Below, piece by piece: positions 1 to 5,648 of a stretch of 8,669 bases of DNA. This DNA is from Nitrosopumilales archaeon (GTDB lineage: Archaea; Thermoproteota; Nitrososphaeria; Nitrososphaerales; Nitrosopumilaceae). The stretch is taken from contig JACOWO010000078.1 of NCBI GenBank assembly GCA_016176745.1, positions 1 to 8,669 of the forward strand, in the 5' to 3' direction. The stretch's first letter is position 1, and every line of letters begins with the position of its first letter. Below the pieces are notes generated by a model. It searched no databases. It was given only the letters and a program-made list of their open reading frames with translations, and was not told the origin of the DNA. The position numbers were made by a program, and so were the translations under genes.

Positions 1-111
1 ATAAATGAAAATGATGTTGTTTCAGAAATACTCTATTCTATAAAAAGGGCAGGAGCAGACATGATTGTAACATATTTTGCAAAAGCTGGCGCAAAAATTT
101 TGCAAGATTGA
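1..111 (+). CDS. hemB: Delta-aminolevulinic acid dehydratase (porphobilinogen synthase), C-terminal end only
   Basis: Only the last 36 residues and the TGA stop lie in the window; the gene begins upstream. The visible end reads SIKRAGADMIVTYFAKAG, which matches the closing segment of HemB (consensus SIKRAGAD-I-TYFA). HemB condenses two 5-aminolevulinate molecules into porphobilinogen in the cytoplasm, the common step to heme, siroheme and cobalamin. The catalytic lysines and metal site lie in the missing part, so activity cannot be judged here. The next gene starts 3 bases after the stop on the same strand, so the two are probably co-transcribed. Confidence 0.88.
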   Translation: MNENDVVSEILYSIKRAGADMIVTYFAKAGAKILQD

Positions 112-114
112 TCT

Positions 115-426
115 ATGAGAAATGATCAACGCTTTGAAATTGAGCGTGCCTTTGACTTATTGCCACACATAGTTGGAGCAAGCTGGGCAGTACTTTGGTT
201 TCGCCTAAATGCCATAAAAAGACCTACAAGACAAGAATTTAGAGAAAAGGTAATTGAATATTTTAATTTGCTAAATCCACTTTTTGATGCATATCCACAA
301 ACAAGTGATTTTTCTGAGCTTGCTAGCTATATCAAAATGCGAAAAAACGATGAGGTAGAAAAAATAATTCAAGGAAAAAATCTTGAAGTTGAAAAACGAT
401 ATGACAGATATGTTGACTATGGCTAG
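115..426 (+). CDS. Conserved-looking small protein of unknown function downstream of hemB
   Basis: I do not recognise this 103-residue protein. It starts with ATG three bases after the hemB stop and has no promoter or Shine-Dalgarno site of its own, so it is probably translated from the hemB transcript. The N-terminal 40 residues are mixed and rich in aromatics (LLPHIVGASWAVLWFRLNA). The rest looks like amphipathic helices with many Lys, Glu and Arg (about 42-100). There is no signal peptide, no convincing membrane helix and no cysteine. Its TAG stop lies in the palindrome CTAG at 423-426, which also supplies the TAG stop of the opposing HD gene, so the two genes overlap tail to tail by 4 bp. 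A heme-related role is only a guess from position. Confidence 0.7.
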   Translation: MRNDQRFEIERAFDLLPHIVGASWAVLWFRLNAIKRPTRQEFREKVIEYFNLLNPLFDAYPQTSDFSELASYIKMRKNDEVEKIIQGKNLEVEKRYDRYVDYG

Positions 427-1061
427 ATTTCTCTTTTCAGATCGTCAAGATATTTTTTAATTATTTTGGTTCTTTTTTTAGCCTCAATTTTGGCTGATTT
501 TGTATTCATTAATTTTTCTAAAAGCAAGAGTTTTCTGAAAAAATGATCTAGTGTCCATTTTTTATCGTCTGGAGATCGTTTTATACAAAATGGATCTAAC
601 TTGTTGTAAAATGATCTATTTTCATGGCCACCAACAGCAAATGCTCTTGCAATTCCTATTGCCCCTATAGCATCAAGCCTGTCTGCGTCTTGCAAAATTT
701 TGCCTTCTATTGTTTTTGGAGTCTTGTTTTTTGAAAAACTATGATCCAAAATAGCATTACAAATTATCTGTATTTCATTTTTTGAAAACTCATATTTTTT
801 TAGGATTTCTGCTGCTAAAATCGAACTTTTTTTAGATGATGTTTTTGATCTTTTGTCAGATTTTGGAAAATACACTATATCATGTAGCAAGGCTGCACAT
901 AAGATCAGTTTTGGATTTGCCTTTTCACTTTTACAAAGCTTTTTTGCGTTTCTATATACCCTCATTATGTGCTCAAAATCATGTGCTGCATCATTTTTTG
1001 CAGTTAATTTTTCTACCTCTTTTTTTAAAAGCTCAAGACTTTTCAATTTCAGAGTTTCCAA
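423..1061 (-). CDS. HD-domain metal-dependent phosphohydrolase (YedJ/YpgQ-like)
   Basis: The 212-residue protein carries an HD-superfamily metal site in order: H27-D28-x2-H31, the defining H60-D61 in ALLHD, H107 in LDHS, and D125/D128 in QDADRLDAIGAIGIAR. That last block is typical of the YedJ/YpgQ branch, of which Bacillus YpgQ is reported to be a Mn-dependent nucleotide pyrophosphohydrolase. The substrate here is not shown by the sequence. No signal peptide or membrane segment is seen, so it is probably cytoplasmic. The start is TTG at 1061: the frame upstream has a stop only four codons earlier and offers no ATG or GTG, and the next ATG (codon 33) would remove H31. It overlaps the last 13 bp of the upstream membrane-protein gene, which suggests translational coupling. 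Confidence 0.82.
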   Translation of the reverse strand: METLKLKSLELLKKEVEKLTAKNDAAHDFEHIMRVYRNAKKLCKSEKANPKLILCAALLHDIVYFPKSDKRSKTSSKKSSILAAEILKKYEFSKNEIQIICNAILDHSFSKNKTPKTIEGKILQDADRLDAIGAIGIARAFAVGGHENRSFYNKLDPFCIKRSPDDKKWTLDHFFRKLLLLEKLMNTKSAKIEAKKRTKIIKKYLDDLKREI

Positions 1062-1669
1062 ATCTTTGGTTTAATTAACTTGAATTGTCGCTTTGTAATC
1101 AACAAAGTCCAATTAATGCAAGAAAATAATATCACAGAGCCTATTCCTACGCCATCTGCAAGTAAAATTCCAACATACTTGTCTTCAAATAATTGCAAAA
1201 ATGGTACCAAAACTACATTGCTAATTGAGATCATAATATAGTAGGATATTGCGCGTCCAAGCCAAAATCCAAGATAGAGTCCAAAACTCTTTGCCTTCAT
1301 CATGCCATAGGCTACAAACAAGATATTGTCTGGAAGAGGAGTTGCAGCAAAAATAAAAGACGTGATAAGATAGCCAAATCTTTTCTTGTTTAGAAAATTT
1401 CCAATTACGTCAAGATTGGATTGTTGTTCTTTACCCATAAATCGCCTAAAAAAGCCGCTATATCGCTTCAAGAAAACCCTGCCTAGTGTTGCACCCGTTG
1501 CACCTACCAAGGCAAGCGCTAAAGGATCAAAGGATGTGTCAAGTGCGTGAAATGATGCTAGAATCATCCATGTTGGAATCATCAATATTGGGATGGCGTT
1601 AATTCCAATTAGTAAAAAAAAGACGCCAAAATATGAAAACTCGCTTAGCATCTCAAGAATATCAGTCAT
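1049..1669 (-). CDS. DedA/VTT-family integral membrane protein
   Basis: The 206-residue protein has about five hydrophobic stretches (roughly 10-40, 46-63, 100-120, 128-152, 165-192). The segment GATGATLGRVFLKRYSG (56-72) resembles the DedA G-x-x-LG-x-x-x-x-Y-x-G motif. FAATPLPDNILFVAYGMMK (107-125) resembles the second conserved loop of VTT-domain proteins, with prolines flanked by small residues before a glycine. Several DedA relatives are membrane transporters or lipid scramblases; the substrate here is unknown. The ATG start at 1669 gives a short N-terminus before the first hydrophobic segment. No strong promoter is evident, but A/T-rich TATA-like candidates lie at about 1697-1706 and 1723-1733. 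The HD hydrolase gene follows with a 13-bp overlap, so the two form an operon. Confidence 0.75.
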   Translation of the reverse strand: MTDILEMLSEFSYFGVFFLLIGINAIPILMIPTWMILASFHALDTSFDPLALALVGATGATLGRVFLKRYSGFFRRFMGKEQQSNLDVIGNFLNKKRFGYLITSFIFAATPLPDNILFVAYGMMKAKSFGLYLGFWLGRAISYYIMISISNVVLVPFLQLFEDKYVGILLADGVGIGSVILFSCINWTLLITKRQFKLIKPKIWKL

Positions 1670-1823
1670 TATTCATCATGGATTTTGCCTTCTTTGCATG
1701 TAAATCCTTAGGTATGCTACAGTGTAAATAAAAGAAAAAAGGATCTATTAATCTAGAAAAAATTCGAGTTTGTTGAAAAAACACAAATCTAATTCAAAAA
1801 AAATGACAATTTGTTCAATATCC

Positions 1824-1829
1824 TTAAAT
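1824..1829 (+). promoter_or_regulatory. TATA-like box of the C2H2 micro-gene
   Basis: TTAAAT lies 24-29 bp upstream of the ATG at 1853. Archaeal TATA boxes are centred about 26 bp before the transcription start, so the transcript would begin at or very near the start codon. This is an inference from spacing only. Confidence 0.4.
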
Positions 1830-1852
1830 GCAAAATTGTGGTATGTATAGTA

Positions 1853-1975
1853 ATGAGTGTCAAGGTTTGGCAGTGTTACAGGTGTAACTTGACATTCAAA
1901 GATGAGAGACTCGCAAAGCTGCATGAGGAGATTTCACAACATTCTGTAAAGACAGTAAAAATAGCCGAAATCTAA
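1853..1975 (+). CDS. 40-residue single C2H2 zinc-finger protein
   Basis: This short frame (ATG 1853, TAA 1973) encodes MSVKVWQCYRCNLTFKDERL and then 20 more residues. It contains a full C2H2 spacing: C8-x2-C11-x12-H24-x5-H30. An aromatic sits two residues before the first Cys (W6) and F15 sits three residues after the second Cys, as in classical fingers. A TATA-like TTAAAT at 1824-1829 lies 24-29 bp before the ATG, which would give a leaderless transcript. The tRNA gene on the other strand begins 41 bp after the stop. The finger probably binds zinc and nucleic acid or protein; a single finger alone rarely gives sequence-specific DNA binding. Support is the motif and the well-placed promoter; conservation was not tested. 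Confidence 0.72.
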   Translation: MSVKVWQCYRCNLTFKDERLAKLHEEISQHSVKTVKIAEI

Positions 1976-2016
1976 GTTTGAAAGTTATTTGTCAAATTAA
2001 TTATTCCCATTTAAGG

Positions 2017-2117
2017 TGCAGGAGGTGGGATTTGAACCCACGAACCCCTAAAGGAAAGGATTTCCTATTTGTACAATCTTGAGTCCTTCTCGGTTGGCCG
2101 GGCTTCGATACCCCTGC
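2017..2117 (-). tRNA. tRNA-Leu (anticodon CAA) with a 16-nt intron
   Basis: Reading the minus strand, a 7-bp acceptor stem pairs GCAGGGG (2111-2117) with CTCCTGC (2018-2024), with one G-U pair and discriminator A at 2017. The T-arm is a 5-bp GTGGG/CCCAC stem around TTCAAAT (2025-2041). The D-arm has a 3-bp TCG/CGA stem and a GG in its loop. The anticodon stem is AAGGA/TCCTT (2084-2088 with 2056-2060) and the loop reads CTCAAG-A, giving anticodon CAA at 2079-2081. A 14-nt variable arm (2042-2055) fits the long-arm class and, with CAA, gives leucine (UUG codons). The 16 extra bases after position 37 are an intron. CCA is not fully encoded: CC is followed by T. Confidence 0.93.
2062..2077 (-). 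other. tRNA-Leu intron at position 37/38
   Basis: The intron reads ATTGTACAAATAGGAA on the minus strand, between G37 (2078) and A38 (2061), the usual archaeal site. A relaxed bulge-helix-bulge can be drawn: the outer helix is the anticodon stem, and the central helix is CTCA (32-35) against intron TAGG, with one G-U pair and one mismatch. The two 3-nt bulges are AG^A and AA^A. The archaeal tRNA splicing endonuclease would be expected to cut there. The exact borders are inferred. Confidence 0.7.
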
Positions 2118-2137
2118 AAAATCCATTCCAAAAACTG

Positions 2138-2147
2138 AATATATTAA
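2138..2147 (-). promoter_or_regulatory. TATA box of tRNA-Leu
   Basis: On the minus strand this reads TTAATATATT and lies 21-30 bp upstream of the tRNA 5' end (2117). This is the expected distance for archaeal TBP/TFB-driven transcription beginning at or close to the mature 5' end. Confidence 0.55.
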
Positions 2148-2232
2148 CTAGAAGCTAGGTTGAGCAAAAATTTACATTACAAAAAACCAATTTTGAAAAT
2201 TTTTCATTGAGATTATAACATCTAAAAAAAGC

Positions 2233-2240
2233 TTTATAAT
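2233..2240 (+). promoter_or_regulatory. TATA box of the OB-fold gene
   Basis: TTTATAAT lies 24-31 bp upstream of the ATG at 2264, preceded by an A-rich stretch that could serve as a BRE. The spacing predicts a leaderless transcript. It is the best match to an archaeal TATA box among the protein genes here. Confidence 0.6.
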
Positions 2241-2263
2241 AAACACATAAAGAGATTCACTAA

Positions 2264-2560
2264 ATGGTAACTACAGAACAAGCAAAAAACATGAGAAGCG
2301 GCATTAACATAGAGGGAACCGTAGAACGAAAAGGCGAGCCAAGAACAGTCAATATGAAATCTGGTGGAACCATCCAAGTTTGTGATGCATTCTTGATTGA
2401 TGAAACCGGTGGAGAAATCAAGCTAACATTGTGGGGAGACGAGGTAGAACAAGTAAAAGATGGCTCCAAAGTAAAGATAGAAAATGGATATACAACCTCC
2501 TTTAAAGGCGAAGTTTCTCTGACTAAAGGAAAATACGGAAAACTCGAAATTATATCCTAA
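2264..2560 (+). CDS. Single OB-fold nucleic-acid-binding protein (RPA/SSB-like)
   Basis: The 98-residue protein is one OB-fold domain. Residues 15-98 follow the pattern of RPA-type archaeal OB domains: a first strand INIEGTVERKGEPRTVNMKS, then a turn of the DETGGEIKLTLWGDE type (46-60), then DGSKVKIENG (66-75) and a closing strand KGEVSLTKGKYGKLEI (81-96). The D-x-T-G-x-I-x-x-T-L-W element is the most telling. Such domains bind single-stranded DNA or RNA; the sequence does not show which. At one OB fold without a zinc finger it is much shorter than the large RPA subunit, so it may act as an oligomer or accessory factor. It has its own strong TATA box. Its TAA stop overlaps the stop of the convergent membrane-protein gene by 4 bp. 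Confidence 0.82.
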   Translation: MVTTEQAKNMRSGINIEGTVERKGEPRTVNMKSGGTIQVCDAFLIDETGGEIKLTLWGDEVEQVKDGSKVKIENGYTTSFKGEVSLTKGKYGKLEIIS

Positions 2561-3162
2561 ATATATTTAGGTTTCGAGTCTCGCTTCCAGTCTACTAGTG
2601 AGAGTATTATACCAATTCCAAGAGATACAATACCTACTATTACCATAATTCCAGAAACAGCAAGTGGGATGACTGTTTTCATAAAAGGCGAGTTAGGATT
2701 TGTCATGGCTTGTGAATTGTGTGGATCTTCTGAAAACATCATTATAACAGAGAGAGGTCTTTCTGCATTATTTCTAACCACAAAATTGTAAATGTCGTTT
2801 TTTGGTATCATAAACATCTCAAATGCTATTGGCTCGTCTTGTTCATGTTTGCCAAAATTGTCTCCAAAAATGTTTGTAGTCTCTATTGACACGCTGTCAC
2901 CATCTTGAAAATTTGTGATTTGCAAGCCCCAAAGAAGAGGTACTCCTTCCTTAGTTGTGCTAAAAGAAAATGTGTTTGATTCACCAGCAAAGATTTGAGT
3001 TTCTTCTGTGGTGTATTCAAACATTCCTTCAAATACATCTGGAACCAAAATTTGGCCAGACATGGCAGAATTTGTTTCTAGTAATGTAGATTGAGCAATC
3101 AAAAACGAAATTAGTAATAATCCTAATCCACATGATGAAATTATTGGCCCACGTTTTTTCAT
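2557..3162 (-). CDS. Exported membrane-anchored protein of unknown function
   Basis: The 201-residue protein begins MKKRGP, followed by a hydrophobic segment (about 7-25) that acts as a signal or N-terminal anchor. Residues 26-160 are acidic, strand-rich and poor in cysteine (only C11 in the whole protein). A second membrane helix spans about 163-190 and ends in the basic cytoplasmic tail DWKRDSKPKYI. The predicted topology is an extracytoplasmic domain tethered at both ends. I recognise no enzyme motif; small exported proteins of this layout are common in Thaumarchaeota, which is background knowledge and not a match. The ATG at 3162 lies one base after the PAC2 stop, so the two are probably translated from one transcript. 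Confidence 0.72.
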   Translation of the reverse strand: MKKRGPIISSCGLGLLLISFLIAQSTLLETNSAMSGQILVPDVFEGMFEYTTEETQIFAGESNTFSFSTTKEGVPLLWGLQITNFQDGDSVSIETTNIFGDNFGKHEQDEPIAFEMFMIPKNDIYNFVVRNNAERPLSVIMMFSEDPHNSQAMTNPNSPFMKTVIPLAVSGIMVIVGIVSLGIGIILSLVDWKRDSKPKYI

Positions 3163-3163
3163 T

Positions 3164-3761
3164 TTAGCTAATGTATTCTAGATTTTTACTGCTTGGTTGT
3201 GGCATAGCCATTTGCCCATAACCTTCCCTTGATGCTTGGGATTCAATTGATTTTATGATCTTTTCAGTGTCTTCTATTTTTTTGTCAAGCTCTGTCATAT
3301 CTAATTTGATGTCAAGTATCTGTAATAATGCTTGTAAGACAGCCTTTGATGCTTTTGCATCAACTACATAGCCTGAAGTCTCGCCCAAAAGACAAATTCC
3401 TTTCATGTTAAACTTTTTTGCAATGCCAATTATTAATTATTTCCTCTGCAAGTAAATACTCAGATTGTGGCAAAACAGGTTGTGCATCTCCTGTAAGTAT
3501 GACAAGATCATGCAATTCTGTTTTACAGTAATACAGGGAATTTTTTATCAGGTCAACAGTTCCATCTTGTTGTATGGTAACTTGGGGCGGAAACGAAGAA
3601 GAATAAATGTCTGCAAATTGCTTTCCTTGTAATTTGTCTACGATGTAATCAACTGCAAGTTTTCCGACAAATCCACTGCCTGGCAATCCACACACAAGTT
3701 TTGGGTTTTTCAAGTCAGGCAATGATGAAATTTCCACTAGGAATTTTTCATTAAATGACAT
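3164..3761 (-). pseudogene. PAC2-family (proteasome assembly chaperone-like) gene, interrupted by a frameshift
   Basis: Two frames together make one PAC2 protein. The first (3761 to 3408, 117 codons) has the PAC2 nucleotide-fold-like start KLVCGLPGSGFVGKLAVDYI (21-40) and LVILTGDAQPVLP (86-98), then runs into a wrong-frame tail NWHCKKV. The second frame (to 3164) continues the family pattern: read from about 3430 it gives IGIAKKFNMKGICLLGETSG, followed by a helical C-terminus. The break is near 3427-3436, where the minus strand reads ATAATTAATAATTGGC; one extra base or two missing bases explain it. The span is 598 bp, not a multiple of three. The start is ATG at 3761, with a TATA-like box 24-31 bp upstream. 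Archaeal PAC2 proteins are thought to assist proteasome assembly, but most are untested. A sequencing error is possible. Confidence 0.82.
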
Positions 3762-3784
3762 TGAATATGTGAAAAGTTAAACTG

Positions 3785-3792
3785 TATTAAAA
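3785..3792 (-). promoter_or_regulatory. TATA-like box of the PAC2 gene
   Basis: On the minus strand TTTTAATA, in the context GATTTTAATAC, lies 24-31 bp before the ATG at 3761, in the 42-bp gap after the coiled-coil gene. A promoter here means the PAC2 gene need not depend on read-through from the gene upstream. The context resembles GATTTTAACC before pgk. Confidence 0.45.
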
Positions 3793-3803
3793 TCTTAGAG
3801 CGC

Positions 3804-4577
3804 TTATCTTTTTCTTCGTTTTGCTTTTGATTTTTTTGTTTTCTTTCCCTTTCTTTTATGAGCTATTCTTCTTCTTGTCTTGGTCTTTTTTGTTACTTTT
3901 TTTCTCTTTGGTTTAGTTTTTGATTTTTTGCGTTTGGGTTTACTTTTCCTTGATTTAGCTAGAGTTTTGTTTATTTTTTCAAGTGTTGATTTGACTGCCT
4001 GTTCTCGTTTTTCCCTGTTTTCAAGTTGTTTGGCTAATCGAGTCGCAGTTTTTTTCGTATTTTTCATCAGGTTTACCAGTACAGGTTTTGATTGGGCCTG
4101 TTTTCTAACTTGATTCGCAATTTTTGATTTGGAACTCTTGAATTCGTCAATAGCATCAGTTGTTTTTCTAGCCATTGCATTTCGTTGTCTTATCTCTGCT
4201 GTTAGTTCATTTATCCTGTCTACTATTGTTTGAAGCCTTTCTTGGATTTGCTGTTTTTCTTCCTTTGAGCTGGCAAATTCTAGTTCTTGCATGGTTTGCT
4301 CTTTTAGATCTTTTTCTTGTTTTAGACGTTCTTGTGCAGCTGCAACTAGTCTCATTATGCTTTCTTGTTGTGCCGTACGTTGATTCAGGTGAAAGGAAAC
4401 ATCATCTAGTTTTTCATGAGTGCTTTCTAGTTTTTTCTGCAATGATGAAAGACCAGAGATGGTTTTACGAGAAAGTTTTTTGACCTGTTTAAATTTTTTT
4501 TCGCTTTGCTTTCTAAGCTTTGCTACTTCAATTTTCTTTTTTTGTAGCTTTGTAGCTAATCTTGTTAGTAAAGTCAA
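3804..4577 (-). CDS. Coiled-coil protein with a histone H1-like Lys/Arg-rich tail
   Basis: The 257-residue protein is almost wholly helical up to about residue 205, with heptad-like Leu/Ile/Ala spacing and charged faces, and has no cysteine or membrane segment. Residues 208-257 are a disordered, strongly basic tail of Lys and Arg with Ser, Thr and Pro between. It contains a short direct repeat, KPKRKK at 213-218 and 222-227 (period 9). The tail resembles eukaryotic histone H1 and bacterial H1-like proteins, so binding to DNA or RNA by charge is likely. The coiled coil suggests dimers or filaments. No named family is recognised. The start is TTG at 4577: upstream there is only ATA before a stop, and no ATG or GTG near the N-terminus. 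It is divergent from the gene at 4675. Confidence 0.72.
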   Translation of the reverse strand: MTLLTRLATKLQKKKIEVAKLRKQSEKKFKQVKKLSRKTISGLSSLQKKLESTHEKLDDVSFHLNQRTAQQESIMRLVAAAQERLKQEKDLKEQTMQELEFASSKEEKQQIQERLQTIVDRINELTAEIRQRNAMARKTTDAIDEFKSSKSKIANQVRKQAQSKPVLVNLMKNTKKTATRLAKQLENREKREQAVKSTLEKINKTLAKSRKSKPKRKKSKTKPKRKKVTKKTKTRRRIAHKRKGKKTKKSKAKRRKR

Positions 4578-4607
4578 TATTTATTGTGAAATGTTGTAGT
4601 TGATTAA

Positions 4608-4616
4608 GTTATACTA
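4608..4616 (-). promoter_or_regulatory. TATA-like TAGTATAAC upstream of the coiled-coil gene
   Basis: On the minus strand TAGTATAAC lies 31-39 bp upstream of the TTG start at 4577, which would give a leader of about 5-12 bases. The same nine bases occur upstream of the PAP2 gene at 5681-5689. It is proposed from spacing and recurrence only. Confidence 0.35.
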
Positions 4617-4627
4617 ATAACTAGTAT
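4611..4627 (+). repeat. Inverted repeat ATACTA-N5-TAGTAT in the divergent intergenic region
   Basis: Six-base arms (4611-4616 and 4622-4627) flank a 5-base spacer between the divergent coiled-coil and 4675 genes. The arms are the two halves of the palindrome ATACTAGTAT found at 5684-5693 and 7335-7344. It may be an operator, but may also be only overlapping promoter sequence. Confidence 0.3.
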
Positions 4628-4647
4628 TTGACTTACCAGTTAAGAAA

Positions 4648-4654
4648 TTTAAAT
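4648..4654 (+). promoter_or_regulatory. TATA-like box of the gene at 4675
   Basis: TTTAAAT, preceded by A-rich sequence (AAGAAA), lies 21-27 bp before the ATG at 4675, consistent with a leaderless or nearly leaderless transcript. Confidence 0.45.
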
Positions 4655-4674
4655 TCGTATTTAGACGAGATTCT

Positions 4675-4986
4675 ATGGAATTTCATCCTTCAAAGATACC
4701 GATTGTAAAGGTTTTCGATGTCAAAGACGAAAAGGATGCTGAAGATGCTGTAGAAGAAATGGTGAGAATAGGATTTTCAAATCAAAAAAAAGGTTACAAG
4801 GTTTTGCTTCCAAAAGAAAGTCATGTTGCAAAAAGAATTGGATATATAGTAACAACTGGAGTTAATTTTGGTTTACGAAAAACAAACCAAGAACGTGATA
4901 TAAGATACTGGACTTATCACCATGACAAAGAACATTATGCAATCGTTCTTATCAGCACCAAAGCCTTTGATGAATTAGATCTTTGA
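4675..4986 (+). CDS. Small cytoplasmic protein of unknown function
   Basis: I do not recognise this 103-residue protein. It looks like a compact alpha/beta fold: a strand around PIVKVFDV (9-16), a helix DAEDAVEEMVRIGF (21-34), a strand KGYKVLLP (39-46), a helix around SHVAKRIGYI (49-58), and a strand HYAIVLIS (87-94). It lacks cysteine, a signal peptide and membrane segments. Aromatic and His residues cluster in IRYWTYHHDKEHY (76-88), which could be a binding patch. Its own promoter and ATG make it a believable gene. It is divergent from the coiled-coil gene and overlaps the 3' end of the PAP2 gene by 12 bp. Confidence 0.7.
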   Translation: MEFHPSKIPIVKVFDVKDEKDAEDAVEEMVRIGFSNQKKGYKVLLPKESHVAKRIGYIVTTGVNFGLRKTNQERDIRYWTYHHDKEHYAIVLISTKAFDELDL

Positions 4987-5640
4987 TTCAAAAATTTTGC
5001 CTAGTTTTGTCTTTTTTATGACTACACCTGTAAGTAAAATTCCAAGTATGGCGCCACCAATTACATCCATAGGAAAGTGTTGTAATACATAGATCCTGCT
5101 AATTGACATCAAAATTGGATACAACAACAACAGATAACATCCTCTTAGGAATTTTTGTGATAGTACGAACCCAAGAACCATTCCAAAAACAGTAGCTCTG
5201 CTTACGTGTCCTGATGGAAATGATGCGTTTGCACCACCTTCACAAAAAAGTGCAAAGGTGTCTTGTGTGGCCTTAATAAGAAAAGGATTTCCTAAAAAAG
5301 GAAGGTTTGGTTTATCTCTATCGACTCCACACTTTATGTAGCCTGTAAGTAATGTTGTAAGAACTAGTAAAATCATAAGGACGACGCCAATTTTTCTTGT
5401 CTTTTTAATGATTACTAGAATTCCTGCAAAGGCAAGCATGTAAAAAACATCGCCTGCTTCTGTAACTGATTGCATAAAAAGATCTAGTGCTTGATTTCCA
5501 GATATTGATTGAAAGAACAAAGCTGTAGACTCGTCAAATTGTTGAGTTGTCTTTGAGTAAACAAGTAATGTTACAAGTAAAAACGATATAGCTAGAATAA
5601 GAAAGGGCCTTGAGCGTATATCAAAAATCCATTTTTGCAA
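4975..5640 (-). CDS. PAP2-superfamily membrane phosphatase
   Basis: The 221-residue integral membrane protein has about six hydrophobic segments and the three PAP2 motifs. Motif 1 is K103-x6-K110-P111, where the family normally has Arg in place of K110. Motif 2 is P142-S143-G144-H145. Motif 3 is S181-R182-x5-H188-x3-D192. H145, H188 and D192 are the expected catalytic residues, so it is probably active. In archaea such enzymes may dephosphorylate polyprenyl diphosphate carriers or phospholipid precursors; the substrate is not determined here. The TTG start at 5640 directly follows an in-frame TAG, so nothing longer is possible. It has a Shine-Dalgarno-like GAGGT 8 bases upstream and precedes the first membrane segment. 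It converges on the gene at 4675 with a 12-bp overlap. Confidence 0.85.
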   Translation of the reverse strand: MQKWIFDIRSRPFLILAISFLLVTLLVYSKTTQQFDESTALFFQSISGNQALDLFMQSVTEAGDVFYMLAFAGILVIIKKTRKIGVVLMILLVLTTLLTGYIKCGVDRDKPNLPFLGNPFLIKATQDTFALFCEGGANASFPSGHVSRATVFGMVLGFVLSQKFLRGCYLLLLYPILMSISRIYVLQHFPMDVIGGAILGILLTGVVIKKTKLGKIFESKI

Positions 5641-5648
5641 CTATACAA

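Noticed and set aside
836..1078. Plus-strand open frames over the HD hydrolase (836-1078 and 853-1074)
   Set aside because: They run antisense to strongly conserved HD motifs and have no motif of their own.
1803..1850. 15-codon open frame before the C2H2 gene, as a possible upstream leader peptide
   Set aside because: The proposed TATA box lies inside it, so it would not be on the transcript; no motif.
2260..2469. Minus-strand open frame across the OB-fold gene
   Set aside because: The opposite strand encodes a convincing OB fold with a well-placed TATA box; this frame has no recognisable content.
3880..4483. Two hydrophobic plus-strand open frames (3880-4113 and 4175-4483)
   Set aside because: They are the antisense of the Lys/Glu-rich coiled-coil gene; Lys and Glu codons read backwards give Phe, Leu and Ser, which mimics membrane proteins. 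No promoter or family motif.
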